In this document: in pieces, positions 24,139-33,525 of the stretch
How the letters are laid out: each line of letters starts with the position of its first letter
Position numbering within the stretch: position 1 is the stretch's first letter
Origin: Rathayibacter tritici
GTDB lineage: Bacteria > Actinomycetota > Actinomycetes > Actinomycetales > Microbacteriaceae
NCBI RefSeq assembly: GCF_002932875.1
Contig: NZ_PSWS01000063.1
Coordinates: 1-64,000, forward strand
Direction: 5' to 3'
DNA: 64,000 bases
Notes under the pieces: model-generated
Database searches by the model: none
The model's input: only the letters and a program-made list of their open reading frames with translations
Told to the model about the DNA's origin: nothing
Made by a program: the position numbers and the translations under genes

Positions 24139-25251
24139 TCACTCGCGCGCGAGCGCCACCGCGGGGTCGGCGGAGGGCGCGGAGAGGGAGGCGAGCGCTT
24201 CGAGGAACGCGGTCGTCTCCTCCTCGGTGCCGGCGCTCACGCGGAGGTGGCCGGGGATGCCGACATCACGGATGAGGACCCCGCGGGCGAGGAGGCCCTC
24301 GAACACGGCGGCCGGATCGTCGACTCCGCCGAAGAGGACGAAGTTGCTGCCCGTCGCCGAGGGACGGTAGCCGAGCGAGCGCAGACCCTCGATCATCCGA
24401 TCGCGCTGCACGATGATCTCGCCGACCATCGCTAGCATCTCGTCGGCGTGGGCGAGGGCTGCGGTTGCCGCGGCCTGGGTGAGCGCCGAGAGGTGGTAGG
24501 GGAGGCGGACGAGGCGGAGCGCGTCGATCACGGCGGGGTCGGCGGCCAGGTAGCCGAGCCGGACGCCGGCGAAGGCGAAGGCCTTGCTCATCGTGCGAGA
24601 AACCAGCAGGCGCGGCCGCCCGGGAAGCAGGCTGAGGGCGGTGGGCGCGTCGCGGCCGGCGAATTCGGCGTAGGCCTCGTCGACCACGACTATCCCCTCC
24701 GTCGCGTCGTAGACGGCCTCGATCACGGTGAGGTCGAGTGGCGTGCCGGTGGGGTTGTTCGGCGCGCAGAGGACAACGATGTCCGGCTGGGCGCGGCGTA
24801 CCTGCTCAGCGGCGAAGGCGGCTCCGACCTCGAACTCCGCCTCGCGCGGGGCCGGGATCCATGTGGTCCCGCTTCCCGAGGCGAGGATCGAGTACATCGA
24901 ATAGGTGGGGGCGAAGCCCAGCAGAGAGCGTCCGGGGCCACCGAAGGCCTGGAGGACGTGCTGCAGCACCTCGTTGGAGCCATTCGCCGCCCAGACTCCG
25001 TCGGCGGTGAGGCCGTGCCCGAGATAGCCGGCAAGTGACTCGCGCAGTTCGCGGAACTCTCGATCGGGGTACCGATTGACGGTTTGCAGGGCCTCGGACA
25101 CGCGGCCGACGATGTCGGCGATCACGTCGTCCGGGACCGGATGGGTGTTCTCGTTGACGTTGAGCGCCACGGGGACGACGACCTGCGGCGCACCGTAGGG
25201 GTGCTTGCCTCGGAGATCGTCGCGGAGGGGGAGGTCGTCGAGAGTCGTCAC
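24139..25251 (-). CDS. hisC: Histidinol-phosphate aminotransferase
   Basis: 370 aa class I/II PLP aminotransferase. Blocks include LNVNENTHPVPDDV, GSNEVLQHVLQAFGGPG, APNNPTGTPL and VVVDEAYAEF; the PLP lysine is in SRTMSKAFAFAGVRLGY. The GTG start has -10 TACCAT (25258-25263) 6 nt upstream, suggesting a leaderless mRNA. First gene of hisC-hisB-hisH-priA. Confidence 0.95.
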   Translation of the reverse strand: MTTLDDLPLRDDLRGKHPYGAPQVVVPVALNVNENTHPVPDDVIADIVGRVSEALQTVNRYPDREFRELRESLAGYLGHGLTADGVWAANGSNEVLQHVLQAFGGPGRSLLGFAPTYSMYSILASGSGTTWIPAPREAEFEVGAAFAAEQVRRAQPDIVVLCAPNNPTGTPLDLTVIEAVYDATEGIVVVDEAYAEFAGRDAPTALSLLPGRPRLLVSRTMSKAFAFAGVRLGYLAADPAVIDALRLVRLPYHLSALTQAAATAALAHADEMLAMVGEIIVQRDRMIEGLRSLGYRPSATGSNFVLFGGVDDPAAVFEGLLARGVLIRDVGIPGHLRVSAGTEEETTAFLEALASLSAPSADPAVALARE

Positions 25252-25283
25252 CAGAGAATGGTAGCGAGGCGTCCGACCCGGCC

Positions 25284-25748
25284 TCAGTGCGCGGTGTCGT
25301 ATTCGGCCGGGATCGCCAGGCGCTGGCCGGGCTCGACACCCGCGCTGGAGAGCTGGTTGAGCGAGAGGATGTCGTCGACCACATCGCGCGGGTCGGACCG
25401 GGGCGCGAGCTCCTCCGCGAGCGACCAGAGCGACTCCCCCGCGTGGACCGTGACGTACCGGAACTCGACGGCTGCCGTATCGCTCGACGCCGCCGCCCCA
25501 CCGCCGTTGAGACCGAACGCGAAGGCACCGGCGACGATCGGCAGCGCACCGAGTGCGGCGACCACGGCGCGGCCCCGGCGGGTGAGGCGCAGGTGGGTGC
25601 GGATGATGCGCGCCCGGGCAGGAGCGCCCTGCTGCTCAGGAACGGACTCCAGGGCCGCGGACTGCGGCTCCGACACGGGCTGCGGCCCCGACACGGACTG
25701 AGCCGCGTGCGAGTGTGCCAGCGAGCGGGAGGTGAGCTGTGCGGTCAT
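25284..25748 (-). CDS. LysM-domain membrane protein, probable SOS cell-division inhibitor
   Basis: 154 aa. A polar N-terminal cytoplasmic part (about 1-55) is followed by one membrane helix (about 60-82) and an extracytoplasmic LysM-like domain (about 96-150, [19 protein letters not shown]). The same size, topology and position opposite lexA are known for YneA of Bacillus, DivS of Corynebacterium and Rv2719c of Mycobacterium. Those genes are induced by DNA damage and block division. The promoter here overlaps a LexA-box-like site. AAAGGAG precedes the ATG. Function is inferred from architecture and context. Confidence 0.78.
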   Translation of the reverse strand: MTAQLTSRSLAHSHAAQSVSGPQPVSEPQSAALESVPEQQGAPARARIIRTHLRLTRRGRAVVAALGALPIVAGAFAFGLNGGGAAASSDTAAVEFRYVTVHAGESLWSLAEELAPRSDPRDVVDDILSLNQLSSAGVEPGQRLAIPAEYDTAH

Positions 25749-25816
25749 GAGATCGCTCCTTTCAACAGGGATTCGGGGAGGCCCTCGGCCGGGAGGGCCA
25801 CCCCGAACGCCTGTAC

Positions 25817-25847
25817 CGAACATATCTTCGAACACCCCGCGGGTCAA
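25817..25847 (-). promoter_or_regulatory. LexA-box-overlapped promoter of the LysM gene
   Basis: On the minus strand, -35 TTGACC (25842-25847), 17-bp spacer, -10 TATGTT (25819-25824). The -10 lies inside a LexA-type box, CGAAC-N4-CTTCG on the plus strand (25817-25830), one base off the CGAAC-N4-GTTCG consensus. LexA bound here would block the promoter. Confidence 0.75.
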
Positions 25848-25893
25848 GCGACCCGGGCGGCCGACCCGCAGCGGAACGTGCACGCGACACACT

Positions 25894-25907
25894 CGAACGA
25901 ATGTTCC
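25894..25907 (+). promoter_or_regulatory. LexA box of the lexA promoter
   Basis: CGAACGAATGTTCC matches the actinobacterial/Bacillus SOS box CGAAC-N4-GTTCG except for the last base. A possible promoter, TTCCGC (25904-25909) and TACAGT (25928-25933), overlaps it on the lexA side, about 105 bp before the GTG. It implies autorepression of lexA. Confidence 0.75.
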
Positions 25908-26037
25908 GCACGCGGACTCCCGGCGGATACAGTTTCGAGAGCCTGGTCGTAGTACAGCAGCGACCACCGACATTCGACGGATGGTCGCGACCGGGCACGC
26001 GCGCACGCGGCGTGCGCGCCGGGATAGAGGGAGCATC

Positions 26038-26742
26038 GTGAGCGACGCGCGAACGGCCGGCACGTCGGCCGCCAAGACGAAGGCCGCCGCCGGTCGGCGC
26101 CGGAAGAGCCTGAGCGCGAAACAACTCGCGATCATGGACGCGATCCAGCGCTCGGTATCGAGTCGTGGTTACCCGCCGAGCATGCGCGAGATCGGCGACG
26201 CCGTCGGGCTCGCCTCACTCTCCAGCGTCACCCACCAGTTGAACCAGCTCGAGCTCAGCGGCTACCTGCGGCGCGACCCCAACCGCCCTCGCGCGCTCGA
26301 AATCCTCATCGACGTGCCCAGCTCCACGGAGGACGACGGCTCGTTCGAATCGAGTGCCACGGTCGGCGACGCGGCAATGGTCCCCCTGGTCGGCCGGATC
26401 GCGGCGGGCGTGCCGATCATGGCCGACCAGCAGATCGACGAAGTCTTCCCGCTGCCGCGACAGCTCGTCGGCAAGGGCGAGCTGTTCATGCTCAAGGTCG
26501 TCGGCGAGTCGATGATCGACGCCGCGATCTGCGACGGCGACTGGGTGGTCGTCCGCTCTCAGCGCACCGCCGAGAACGGCGAGATCGTGGCGGCGATGCT
26601 CGACGGCGAGGCCACCGTCAAGGTGCTTCGCCAGCGCGACGGTCACACCTGGCTGCTCCCCCGCAACTCCAACTTCGAGCCGATCCTGGGCGACGAGGCC
26701 GAGGTGCTCGGGAAGATCGTCGCGGTCCTCCGCTCGGTCTGA
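26038..26742 (+). CDS. lexA: LexA repressor
   Basis: 234 aa SOS repressor and self-cleaving serine protease. An N-terminal winged HTH (about 25-90) is followed by the peptidase S24 domain. The cleavage site is Ala123-Gly124 in RIAAGVP, the catalytic Ser158 lies in VVGESMIDA and Lys195 in EATVKVL. The N-terminus has an Ala/Lys-rich extension of about 20 residues. GAGGGAG precedes the GTG start. It controls itself and probably the LysM gene and recA. Confidence 0.97.
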   Translation: MSDARTAGTSAAKTKAAAGRRRKSLSAKQLAIMDAIQRSVSSRGYPPSMREIGDAVGLASLSSVTHQLNQLELSGYLRRDPNRPRALEILIDVPSSTEDDGSFESSATVGDAAMVPLVGRIAAGVPIMADQQIDEVFPLPRQLVGKGELFMLKVVGESMIDAAICDGDWVVVRSQRTAENGEIVAAMLDGEATVKVLRQRDGHTWLLPRNSNFEPILGDEAEVLGKIVAVLRSV

Positions 26743-26753
26743 GGCGGCAGCGC

Positions 26754-26795
26754 AGGAGGGGCCCGGACCGGCGCGCAGCCGACCGGGCCCCTCCT
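26754..26795. terminator. Bidirectional terminator between lexA and metE
   Basis: A perfect 13-bp inverted repeat (26754-26766 with 26783-26795, arms AGGAGGGGCCCGG), 16-nt loop, lies between convergent lexA and metE. No T-run is present on either side. Confidence 0.75.
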
Positions 26796-26842
26796 GTGCG
26801 CAGAGCGCCTCCGTGTACAGAGCGCCCGCGTGTGCCGAGCGC

Positions 26843-29164
26843 TCAGACGGCGGCGAGCGTGGCGCGAGCCTTGGTCGCGGCTGCCACGAGCGCGCGGAGG
26901 GAGGCCAGCGTCTCGTCGTATCCGCGCGTCTTCAGCCCGCAGTCCGGGTTGATCCAGAGCTGGCGCACCGGGATCGAGTCGAGCGCGATCCGGACGAGTT
27001 CACCGAGTTCGTCGTCGCCCGGCACGCGCGGCGAGTGGATGTCCCAGACCCCCGGTCCAATCCCCCGCGCGAAACCCGAGCGCTCGATGTCGGCTACCAC
27101 CTCCATCCGCGAACGCGCCGCCTCGATGCTGGTCACGTCCGCGTCGAGCAAGTCGATTGCGTCGATGACGACTCCGAACTCGGAATAACAGAGGTGCGTG
27201 TGGATCTGGGTCGCCGTCGCCGCTGCACCCGTCGCGAGCCGGAAGGCGCCGACCGACCACTCCAGATAGGCGGGTTGGGCCGCGGCCTCGAGCGGCAGGA
27301 GTTCCCGTAGCGCCGGCTCATCCACCTGCACGATGCGGATCCCGGCGCGCTCCAGGTCGGCGATCTCGTCGCGGAGTGCGAGTGCGACCTGATCGGCCGT
27401 CTCGGCGAGCGGCTGGTCGTCACGGACGAAGGACCAGGCGAGGATCGTCACCGGTCCGGTCAGCATCCCCTTCACCGGCCGGTCGGTGAGCGACTGGGTG
27501 AAGCCCGACCACTCGACCGTGATCGGCGCCGGACGCGACACATCACCCCACAGCAGCGAGGGCCGCGTGCAGCGGCTGCCGTAGGACTGCACCCAGCCGT
27601 TCTGCGTCACCGCGAAGCCGTCGAGGTGCTCGGCGAAGTACTGCACCATGTCGTTGCGCTCAGGTTCGCCGTGCACCAGCACGTCGAGGCCGAGATCCTC
27701 CTGGAGGCGCACCACCCGCTCGATCTCCTCCCGCATCCGCTCGCTGTACTGCTCGGCAGAGAGGTCGCCCCGACGAAGGGCAGCGCGAGCCGTGCGGATC
27801 TCGCGCGTCTGCGGGAACGAGCCGATCGTCGTCGTGGGCAGCAGCGGCAGGGCGAGCGCCTCGTGCTGGGCAGCGAGGCGCTCGGCGGCGGGCGCTCGGT
27901 GCCGGTCCTCGGGGCGGAGCGACGCGGCGCGGGTGCGCACGGCGCCGTCACGCACTCCCGGTGCCGTGCGGCGGTCCTCCCACGCGGTGGTCGCGGCCTC
28001 GAGCTCCGCGCTGACGGACGCCCGGCCCTCCCGCAGACCCCGCGCGAGTACGGCGACCTGCTCGACCTTCTGGTCGGCGAAGGCGAGCCACGACGCCAAA
28101 CGCGGATCGAGATCCGGCTCGTCGGCGACATCGTGGGGCAGGTGGAAGAGCGAGGTGGAGCTGGAGACCGCGACGCTCGCGGCGAGCGGGCGCAGTGCCT
28201 CCGCCTTCTCCAGGGCGGCAGAGAGGTCACCGCGCCAGACGTTGTGCCCGTCGACGACGCCGGCCACGAGCACGGTGCGCTCCAGTGCGGGCACCGCGGC
28301 CGGAGCGGCGCCCTTCACGAGGTCGACGCCGACGGCCTCGACGCCCGCCTGAACGAGGACCGGCAGGGCGTCGCCGAGGGTGCCGTACGGCGCTGCGACG
28401 AACAGCGCGGGCCGCTCCTGCGCGGCGACGAGCTGCTGGTAGGCCGCCGCAACGGCCGCGAGGACGCGGTCCCTCGAGACGCCCAGCGACTCCGACACCA
28501 GAGCCGGCTCGTCGAGTTGCACCCACTCGGCCCCGGCCTCGCGCAGGCGGGCCAGCAGCTCGGCGTAGACCGGGACGAGGTCGTCGAGGCGCGCAAGCGG
28601 CTCGAAGCCCTCCGGTGCCGTCGCGTCGGGCTTGGCGAGCAGGAGGTACGTCACCGGCCCGACCAGGACCGGCCGAGTGGTGAAGCCCGCTTCGCGCGCC
28701 TCCGCCACCTCGCGCACGCGACGGGTGTCGGCGAGCGAGAAGACGGTGTCCGGACCGATCTCGGGCACGAGATAGTGGTAGTTGGAGTCGAACCACTTGG
28801 TCATCTCCAACGGCGCCCGATCGCCGTCGCCGCGGGCCAGTGTGAAGGATCCTGCAAGGTCCACCGCTCCGTCGACAACGAGATCCGCGAAGCGCTCCGG
28901 GATCGCGCCGACCGCGAGCGTGGTGTCGAGCACCTGGTCGTAGAAGGAGTGCGCCTCGGGAATCGACGAGTCGTCGCGGCCGAGGCCGAGGGCGAGCAGG
29001 CGCTCACGGGTGGCGGTGCGCAGTGCGGCCCCCTCCTCTTCCACCTGATCGGCAGTGACGGCGCCGGACCAGAACGACTCGACGGCCTTCTTCAGCTCGC
29101 GGCGGCGCCCGATGCGGGGGTAGCCGAGGACGGTTCCAGTCGGGAAGGCGGGTGTAGTGCTCAT
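26843..29164 (-). CDS. metE: Cobalamin-independent methionine synthase
   Basis: 773 aa, full length. Transfers the methyl group of 5-methyltetrahydropteroyl-glutamate to homocysteine. Two TIM-barrel halves: the N-terminal start is GTVLGYPRIGRRRELKKA, and the C-terminal zinc site includes HTHLCYSEF and NPDCGLKTRGY. The ATG at 29164 overlaps the metF stop (ATGA), so the supply of methyl-folate and its use are coupled. No cobalamin riboswitch is seen upstream. Confidence 0.97.
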   Translation of the reverse strand: MSTTPAFPTGTVLGYPRIGRRRELKKAVESFWSGAVTADQVEEEGAALRTATRERLLALGLGRDDSSIPEAHSFYDQVLDTTLAVGAIPERFADLVVDGAVDLAGSFTLARGDGDRAPLEMTKWFDSNYHYLVPEIGPDTVFSLADTRRVREVAEAREAGFTTRPVLVGPVTYLLLAKPDATAPEGFEPLARLDDLVPVYAELLARLREAGAEWVQLDEPALVSESLGVSRDRVLAAVAAAYQQLVAAQERPALFVAAPYGTLGDALPVLVQAGVEAVGVDLVKGAAPAAVPALERTVLVAGVVDGHNVWRGDLSAALEKAEALRPLAASVAVSSSTSLFHLPHDVADEPDLDPRLASWLAFADQKVEQVAVLARGLREGRASVSAELEAATTAWEDRRTAPGVRDGAVRTRAASLRPEDRHRAPAAERLAAQHEALALPLLPTTTIGSFPQTREIRTARAALRRGDLSAEQYSERMREEIERVVRLQEDLGLDVLVHGEPERNDMVQYFAEHLDGFAVTQNGWVQSYGSRCTRPSLLWGDVSRPAPITVEWSGFTQSLTDRPVKGMLTGPVTILAWSFVRDDQPLAETADQVALALRDEIADLERAGIRIVQVDEPALRELLPLEAAAQPAYLEWSVGAFRLATGAAATATQIHTHLCYSEFGVVIDAIDLLDADVTSIEAARSRMEVVADIERSGFARGIGPGVWDIHSPRVPGDDELGELVRIALDSIPVRQLWINPDCGLKTRGYDETLASLRALVAAATKARATLAAV

Positions 29165-30183
29165 GCGGTTGGCTCCTGAGGGGACGGGGTGGACAGGACG
29201 GCGGCGGTCGGGAGGGGCGGCACGGATCCGGGCGGCAGCAGCCCGGTCTCGGCCAGCACGGCCAGCACCGCCTCGTCGCGGTTGAAGGCGTAGAGATGGA
29301 CGGCGGGGGCGCCCCCGTCGACGACGGTGCGAATCAGTCTCGCGGCGTACTCGACGCCGATCCGCAGCCGAGCCTCGTCGTCCGGCTCGACGTCGAGGGC
29401 GATCGCGAGATCGGCGGGCAGGTCCTCGCCGCTGAGTTCCAGCATCCGCCTCAGCCGCGCGGGGCTGGTGACGGGCATGACACCCGGGACGATCGGCATC
29501 CGCAGTCCTGCCGCGCGGGCGCGGTCGACGAAGCGCAGGTAGTCCTCGGCGTGGAAGAAGAGCTGGGTGAGGGCGAACGAGGCTCCCGCCGCCTCCTTCG
29601 CCAGCAGGACGTCGATGTCCTGCGTCCGCGAGCGCGAGCGGGGGTGCCCGTTCGGGAAGGCTGCGACGGCGACCTCCGCGTGCGGCCGCGCCGCCACGTC
29701 CACGCGCTGCGCGTTCGGCAGACCCGGCACCGGCACGGCTCCGTACGGCTCGCGCTCGGCCTGCACGCGGTGGATCAGCTGCACCAGTTCGGCGGCGCTA
29801 GCGAGCTCGCCGAGGCACGCCGCCTCCTCCGGTGTTCCGGTCGGCCGGTCACCACGCAGCGCGAGGAAGCGGGTGACCCCGGCCTCGAGGAACTCGCGGA
29901 CGAGGCGGCTCGCTTCCTCGTGCGTCGACCCGATGCAGGTGAGGTGTGCGAGGGCCGGAGTCGCTGTCCGCTCGAGCAGGTAGCGCAGAATCCCGAGCGA
30001 CGCGCTCCGCGAGGACCCTTGCGCCCCATAGGTCACCGAGACGAAGGAGGGACCCGCGGCCGTGAGCCGGTCGACCGTCCGCAGGAGCGCGAGCGAGCCG
30101 GCGGCGGTCCGCGGCGGGTAGACCTCGAAGGAGAACGGGACGCGCGGACAGGCGGGCTCCGACTCCGATCGCTGCTCCGACAC
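29161..30183 (-). CDS. metF: 5,10-methylenetetrahydrofolate reductase
   Basis: 340 aa FAD enzyme that makes 5-methyl-THF for MetE. Typical blocks are FSFEVYPPRTAAG near the start, LALRGDRP, and AGASFALTQLFF in the middle. The C-terminal 40 residues are Pro/Thr-rich and variable. GGAGGG precedes the GTG start. First gene of metF-metE, with a promoter and a pair of direct repeats about 100-165 bp upstream. Confidence 0.94.
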   Translation of the reverse strand: MSEQRSESEPACPRVPFSFEVYPPRTAAGSLALLRTVDRLTAAGPSFVSVTYGAQGSSRSASLGILRYLLERTATPALAHLTCIGSTHEEASRLVREFLEAGVTRFLALRGDRPTGTPEEAACLGELASAAELVQLIHRVQAEREPYGAVPVPGLPNAQRVDVAARPHAEVAVAAFPNGHPRSRSRTQDIDVLLAKEAAGASFALTQLFFHAEDYLRFVDRARAAGLRMPIVPGVMPVTSPARLRRMLELSGEDLPADLAIALDVEPDDEARLRIGVEYAARLIRTVVDGGAPAVHLYAFNRDEAVLAVLAETGLLPPGSVPPLPTAAVLSTPSPQEPTA

Positions 30184-30286
30184 CGCAGTGCCCTCCGTTC
30201 CTCGTTCGACCCCGGAAGGTCGGCTGGGTTCGGGCGGGTGCCGGGCTCGGCTGTCGCTCCACGCGCCGGTCGGCGCCTCGCGGATC

Positions 30287-30349
30287 AGGGTAGGAACGAC
30301 GAACGCCGGAGTCCATTCGCGTGACGCTGGATGAACAGATGTGACGCTG
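30287..30349 (-). promoter_or_regulatory. metF promoter with two upstream direct repeats
   Basis: On the minus strand, TGGACT (30310-30315), 17-bp spacer, TACCCT (30287-30292). Just upstream are two copies of GTGACGCTG-N-ATG (30321-30333 and 30341-30353) exactly 20 bp apart, about two helix turns. They could be sites for a methionine-pathway regulator. No SAM or SAH riboswitch structure was recognised in the leader of about 100 nt. Confidence 0.5.
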
Positions 30350-30372
30350 TATGTCGTCGCCGCTACACGAAA

Positions 30373-30401
30373 CGCCCACCTCCCAGAAAGGGAGGCGGGC
30401 G
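30373..30401 (-). terminator. Terminator of hflX
   Basis: A 12-bp stem with one G-U pair (30373-30384 with 30390-30401) and a 5-nt loop, followed by TTTCGT on the minus strand, lies 15 bp after the hflX stop. The clearest intrinsic terminator in the window. Confidence 0.8.
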
Positions 30402-30415
30402 CTTCAGTGCCGGGA

Positions 30416-31969
30416 TCAGGCCTGCACGGCCGCCCCGGGCACCTGGAACTCGGCGAGCGAGCCCGCGAGGTCAGCGTGGACCAGAGCGATCACGTGCGTG
30501 CCGCCCTCGACGTACTGCGTCGACAGGATCCGGCCGCTGCGGTGCAGGTGCGAGATCACATCGCCGCGGTCGTACGGTACGAGCAGGTCGATCTCAACGT
30601 CGGGCTCGGGCAGGATCTCGGCGATCCGCGCCTCCAGCTCATCGATGCCCTCACCGCTGCGCGCCGACACGAAAACAGCGTCGGGGGCGAGACCGCGCAG
30701 TACCAGCCGCGTTCCCTCATCGACCAGATCCGCCTTGTTGAACGCGATGATCTCGGGGATGCCGCGCGCACCCACCTCGCCGATCACGTCGCGCACCGTG
30801 GCGATCTGCCCGGCGGGATCGGGGTGGGAGGCATCGACGACGTGGACGATCACGTCGGAATCAGCCACCTCTTCCAGCGTGGACCGGAACGCCTCGACCA
30901 ACTGGTGCGGAAGCGCTCGGACGAATCCCACCGTGTCGGCAAGCGTGTAGACGCGGCCATCGCTGGTCTGCGCCTTCCGGACGGTCGCGTCCAGGGTCGC
31001 GAACAGCGCGTTCTCGACCAGGACACCCGCATGAGTCATCCGGTTGAGCAGGCTCGACTTGCCGGCGTTGGTGTAGCCCGCGATCGCCACCGAGGGGACG
31101 GCGTTGCGCTTGCGGTTCGCGCGCTTGGCCTCACGAGCCGGCTTCATCGCGGTGATCTGCTTGCGCAGTCGTGCCATCCTCGTGTGGATCCGGCGACGGT
31201 CGAGTTCGATCTTGGTCTCACCCGGTCCGCGCGAGCCCATTCCGGCTCCCGCACCGACCTGGCCTCCGGCCTGCCGGGACATCGACTCGCCCCAACCGCG
31301 GAGTCTCGGCAGCAGGTACTCGAGCTGCGCGAGTTCGACCTGCGCCTTGCCCTCCCGGCTCGTGGCGTGCTGGCTGAAGATGTCAAGGATCACCGCGGTG
31401 CGGTCGATCACCTTCACCTTCACCACGTCCTCCAGCGCTCGGCGCTGGCTCGGTGCGAGTTCGGTGTCGGCGACGACCGTGTCGGCGCCGACGGCAGCGA
31501 CGAGCCCCGCGAGCTCCTGAGCCTTGCCCTTGCCCAGGTAGGTGCTCGGGTCGGGGTGCGGGCGACGCTGCAGCAGGCCGTCGAGCACGGTCGCGCCCGC
31601 GGTCTCCGCAAGCGCAGCGAGCTCGTGCAGCGAATTCTCCGCGTCGTCCAGAGAATTCTGCGAGTAGACGCCGATCAGCACGACGTTCTCCAGGCGCACC
31701 TGGCGGTACTCGACCTCCGTGACGTCCTCGAGCTCGGTCGACAGCCCGGCGACGCGCCGCAGCGCCTGCCGGTCGTCGCGGTCGAACTGTTCGCCGTCAC
31801 TGTTCTCGCCGCGGCTGTTCTCGCCCGCGTGGCCCGCGCTCTGCAACGCCTGGGCGCCACCCGCGACGAATCGCGAGTACCCGGTCGAGCGCGACTGCGC
31901 GTTCGCCAGGACCCTCGAGACCACGTCCACGGCCTCGGTCGTGTCGGTCTCGTTCAGGTCTTCCGTCAT
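30416..31969 (-). CDS. hflX: Ribosome-associated GTPase HflX
   Basis: 517 aa. Splits or rescues stalled 70S ribosomes in species where it has been studied. The N-terminal HflX domain (about 95-260, SQHATSREGKAQVELAQLEY) precedes the G domain: G1 GYTNAGKSSLLN, G3 DTVGF, G4 NKAD. The first 90 residues are a long polar extension. The ATG has -10 TAGTGT (31977-31982) 7 nt upstream, so leaderless. Shares a 43-bp divergent promoter region with the methyltransferase. Confidence 0.95.
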   Translation of the reverse strand: MTEDLNETDTTEAVDVVSRVLANAQSRSTGYSRFVAGGAQALQSAGHAGENSRGENSDGEQFDRDDRQALRRVAGLSTELEDVTEVEYRQVRLENVVLIGVYSQNSLDDAENSLHELAALAETAGATVLDGLLQRRPHPDPSTYLGKGKAQELAGLVAAVGADTVVADTELAPSQRRALEDVVKVKVIDRTAVILDIFSQHATSREGKAQVELAQLEYLLPRLRGWGESMSRQAGGQVGAGAGMGSRGPGETKIELDRRRIHTRMARLRKQITAMKPAREAKRANRKRNAVPSVAIAGYTNAGKSSLLNRMTHAGVLVENALFATLDATVRKAQTSDGRVYTLADTVGFVRALPHQLVEAFRSTLEEVADSDVIVHVVDASHPDPAGQIATVRDVIGEVGARGIPEIIAFNKADLVDEGTRLVLRGLAPDAVFVSARSGEGIDELEARIAEILPEPDVEIDLLVPYDRGDVISHLHRSGRILSTQYVEGGTHVIALVHADLAGSLAEFQVPGAAVQA

Positions 31970-31976
31970 CCGGATA

Positions 31977-32004
31977 ACACTAACTCCTCAGGTGTTGATA
32001 GGTT
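31977..32004. promoter_or_regulatory. Back-to-back leaderless promoters (hflX / methyltransferase)
   Basis: Minus strand TAGTGT (31977-31982) serves hflX, 7 nt from its ATG. Plus strand TAGGTT (31999-32004) serves the methyltransferase, 8 nt from its ATG. Only 43 bp separate the two start codons, so each promoter's -35 must overlap the other unit. Confidence 0.6.
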
Positions 32005-32012
32005 CACTTCTC

Positions 32013-32624
32013 ATGGCCGCCGAGCACTACTTCTCGAGTACTCCCGACGGCACCCTCCGGCCCCGCAGGATCCCGGTCCGCCTGGCCGGGCGTGACCTCG
32101 AGGTCACCACGGCAGGAGGGGTGTTCAGCCCCGGCCACGTCGATCTCGGCACGCGCGTCCTGCTGGACGCTGTGCCGGACGCCCCCGCCTACGGAGACCT
32201 GCTGGACCTCGGCTGCGGCTGGGGTCCGATCGCCCTCGCGCTCGCCCTCGCCTCCCCCGACGCCCGAGTGTGGGCGGTCGACGTCAACCCGCGGGCGCTC
32301 GAGCTGGTCCGTCGCAATTGCGAGGAACTCGGCGTCCATAATGTCAACGCTGTGCTGCCCGAGGATGTTCCCGTTGACGTGCGCTTCCGCACCGTGTGGT
32401 CGAATCCGCCGATCCGGATCGGCAAGGAGGAGCTGCACCTGCTCCTGGAGCGTTGGCTACCCAGGCTCGAGGTGGGCGCGGACGCCTGGCTCGTCGTGCA
32501 GCGCAACCTCGGCTCCGACTCGCTGCAGAGCTGGCTCACCGACGCCTTCGCCGGTCGGCTCGGGGTCGAGCGGGTCAGCTCCGCCAAGGGTTTCCGGGTG
32601 CTGCGCACGACCCGCTCGGCCTGA
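32013..32624 (+). CDS. RsmC/RlmG-like class I SAM methyltransferase
   Basis: 203 aa single-domain (MTS-type) methyltransferase. Motif I LLDLGCGWGPIALALAL (about 63-79), motif II VWAVDVNPRALEL, and the N6-purine/guanine-N2 motif NPPIR (about 129-133) are clear. Related to the catalytic half of RsmC (16S rRNA m2G1207). The missing N-terminal pseudo-domain is usual for actinobacterial homologues. The substrate is not proven. Confidence 0.88.
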   Translation: MAAEHYFSSTPDGTLRPRRIPVRLAGRDLEVTTAGGVFSPGHVDLGTRVLLDAVPDAPAYGDLLDLGCGWGPIALALALASPDARVWAVDVNPRALELVRRNCEELGVHNVNAVLPEDVPVDVRFRTVWSNPPIRIGKEELHLLLERWLPRLEVGADAWLVVQRNLGSDSLQSWLTDAFAGRLGVERVSSAKGFRVLRTTRSA

Positions 32625-32633
32625 ACCGACAGG

Positions 32634-33515
32634 TCAGTCGAGCCGGATGGTGCCGGTGAAGACCAGATCGGCCGGGCCGGAGAGGCCGACGTGCTCGCCC
32701 TCCTCCGCGGCGAACATGGTGACGCCGAGCGTCCCCCCCGGGACCTCGACGCGCCACGACTGCGGGGCGCGGGGTCCCGCCCAGTGCCGGACCGCCAGTG
32801 CCGCCGCGGCCGCGCCGGTGCCGCAGCTGAGGGTCTCGCCGCTGCCACGCTCGTGCACGCGCATCCGGATCCGGCCGATACCGTCGTGAACGAGGGGCTC
32901 GCCGGGTACGACGAACTCGATGTTCGCTCCGGCGGCAGGCTCAGGGTCGAGGTGAGGGATGTAGGAGAGGTCGGCGGAGTCGAGCTCCTCGTCATTGCTG
33001 AGGGCAACGACGACATGCGGATTGCCGAGGTCGAGTCCGAGTCCGGGCCGCGCGACGCTCAGCTCCTTCGCCCGCACCAGAGGCTCGCCGCCCGCCAGCT
33101 CCCAGCGGCCGAGGTCGACCTGGAAGCCTGCACCGCTGCGCGTCACGTCGCGCACTCCCGCGCGGGTGCCGATCGGGAGGGTGTCGCCCGGCTCGAGGGC
33201 GGCCAGTCCGGCAGCGAGCAGGAACGCCGCGTAGACGCGGACGCCGTTGCCGCACATCTCCGCGATCGAGCCGTCAGCATTGCGGTAGTCCATGAACCAC
33301 TCCGCCTCGCTCTCTTCGGCGAGGGAGGCCGCACCCTCCGGGATCGCCCTGGAGCGGACCGCTCGGATGACACCGTCGGCACCGACGCCGAAGTGCCGGT
33401 CGCAGATCATCGCGACCTGCGCGGGCGAGAGGTCCACCTCACCGTCCGGGTCGCTGTAGAGCACGAAGTCGTTGCCCGTGCCCTGGCCCTTGGTGAAGTG
33501 CAGCTCGATCGTCAT
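32634..33515 (-). CDS. dapF: Diaminopimelate epimerase
   Basis: 293 aa. Converts LL- to meso-diaminopimelate for lysine and peptidoglycan. The two catalytic cysteines are in AEMCGNGVR and [12 protein letters not shown]. The ATG at 33515 gives the normal start [18 protein letters not shown]. Its -10 TAGGCT (33523-33528) ends 7 nt upstream and its first three bases are the miaA stop codon TAG. Confidence 0.96.
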   Translation of the reverse strand: MTIELHFTKGQGTGNDFVLYSDPDGEVDLSPAQVAMICDRHFGVGADGVIRAVRSRAIPEGAASLAEESEAEWFMDYRNADGSIAEMCGNGVRVYAAFLLAAGLAALEPGDTLPIGTRAGVRDVTRSGAGFQVDLGRWELAGGEPLVRAKELSVARPGLGLDLGNPHVVVALSNDEELDSADLSYIPHLDPEPAAGANIEFVVPGEPLVHDGIGRIRMRVHERGSGETLSCGTGAAAAALAVRHWAGPRAPQSWRVEVPGGTLGVTMFAAEEGEHVGLSGPADLVFTGTIRLD

Positions 33516-33525
33516 GGCGCACAGC

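Noticed and set aside
30184..30320. SAM, SAH or cobalamin riboswitch before metF
   Set aside because: None of the conserved core sequences was recognised; only a promoter and direct repeats are visible.
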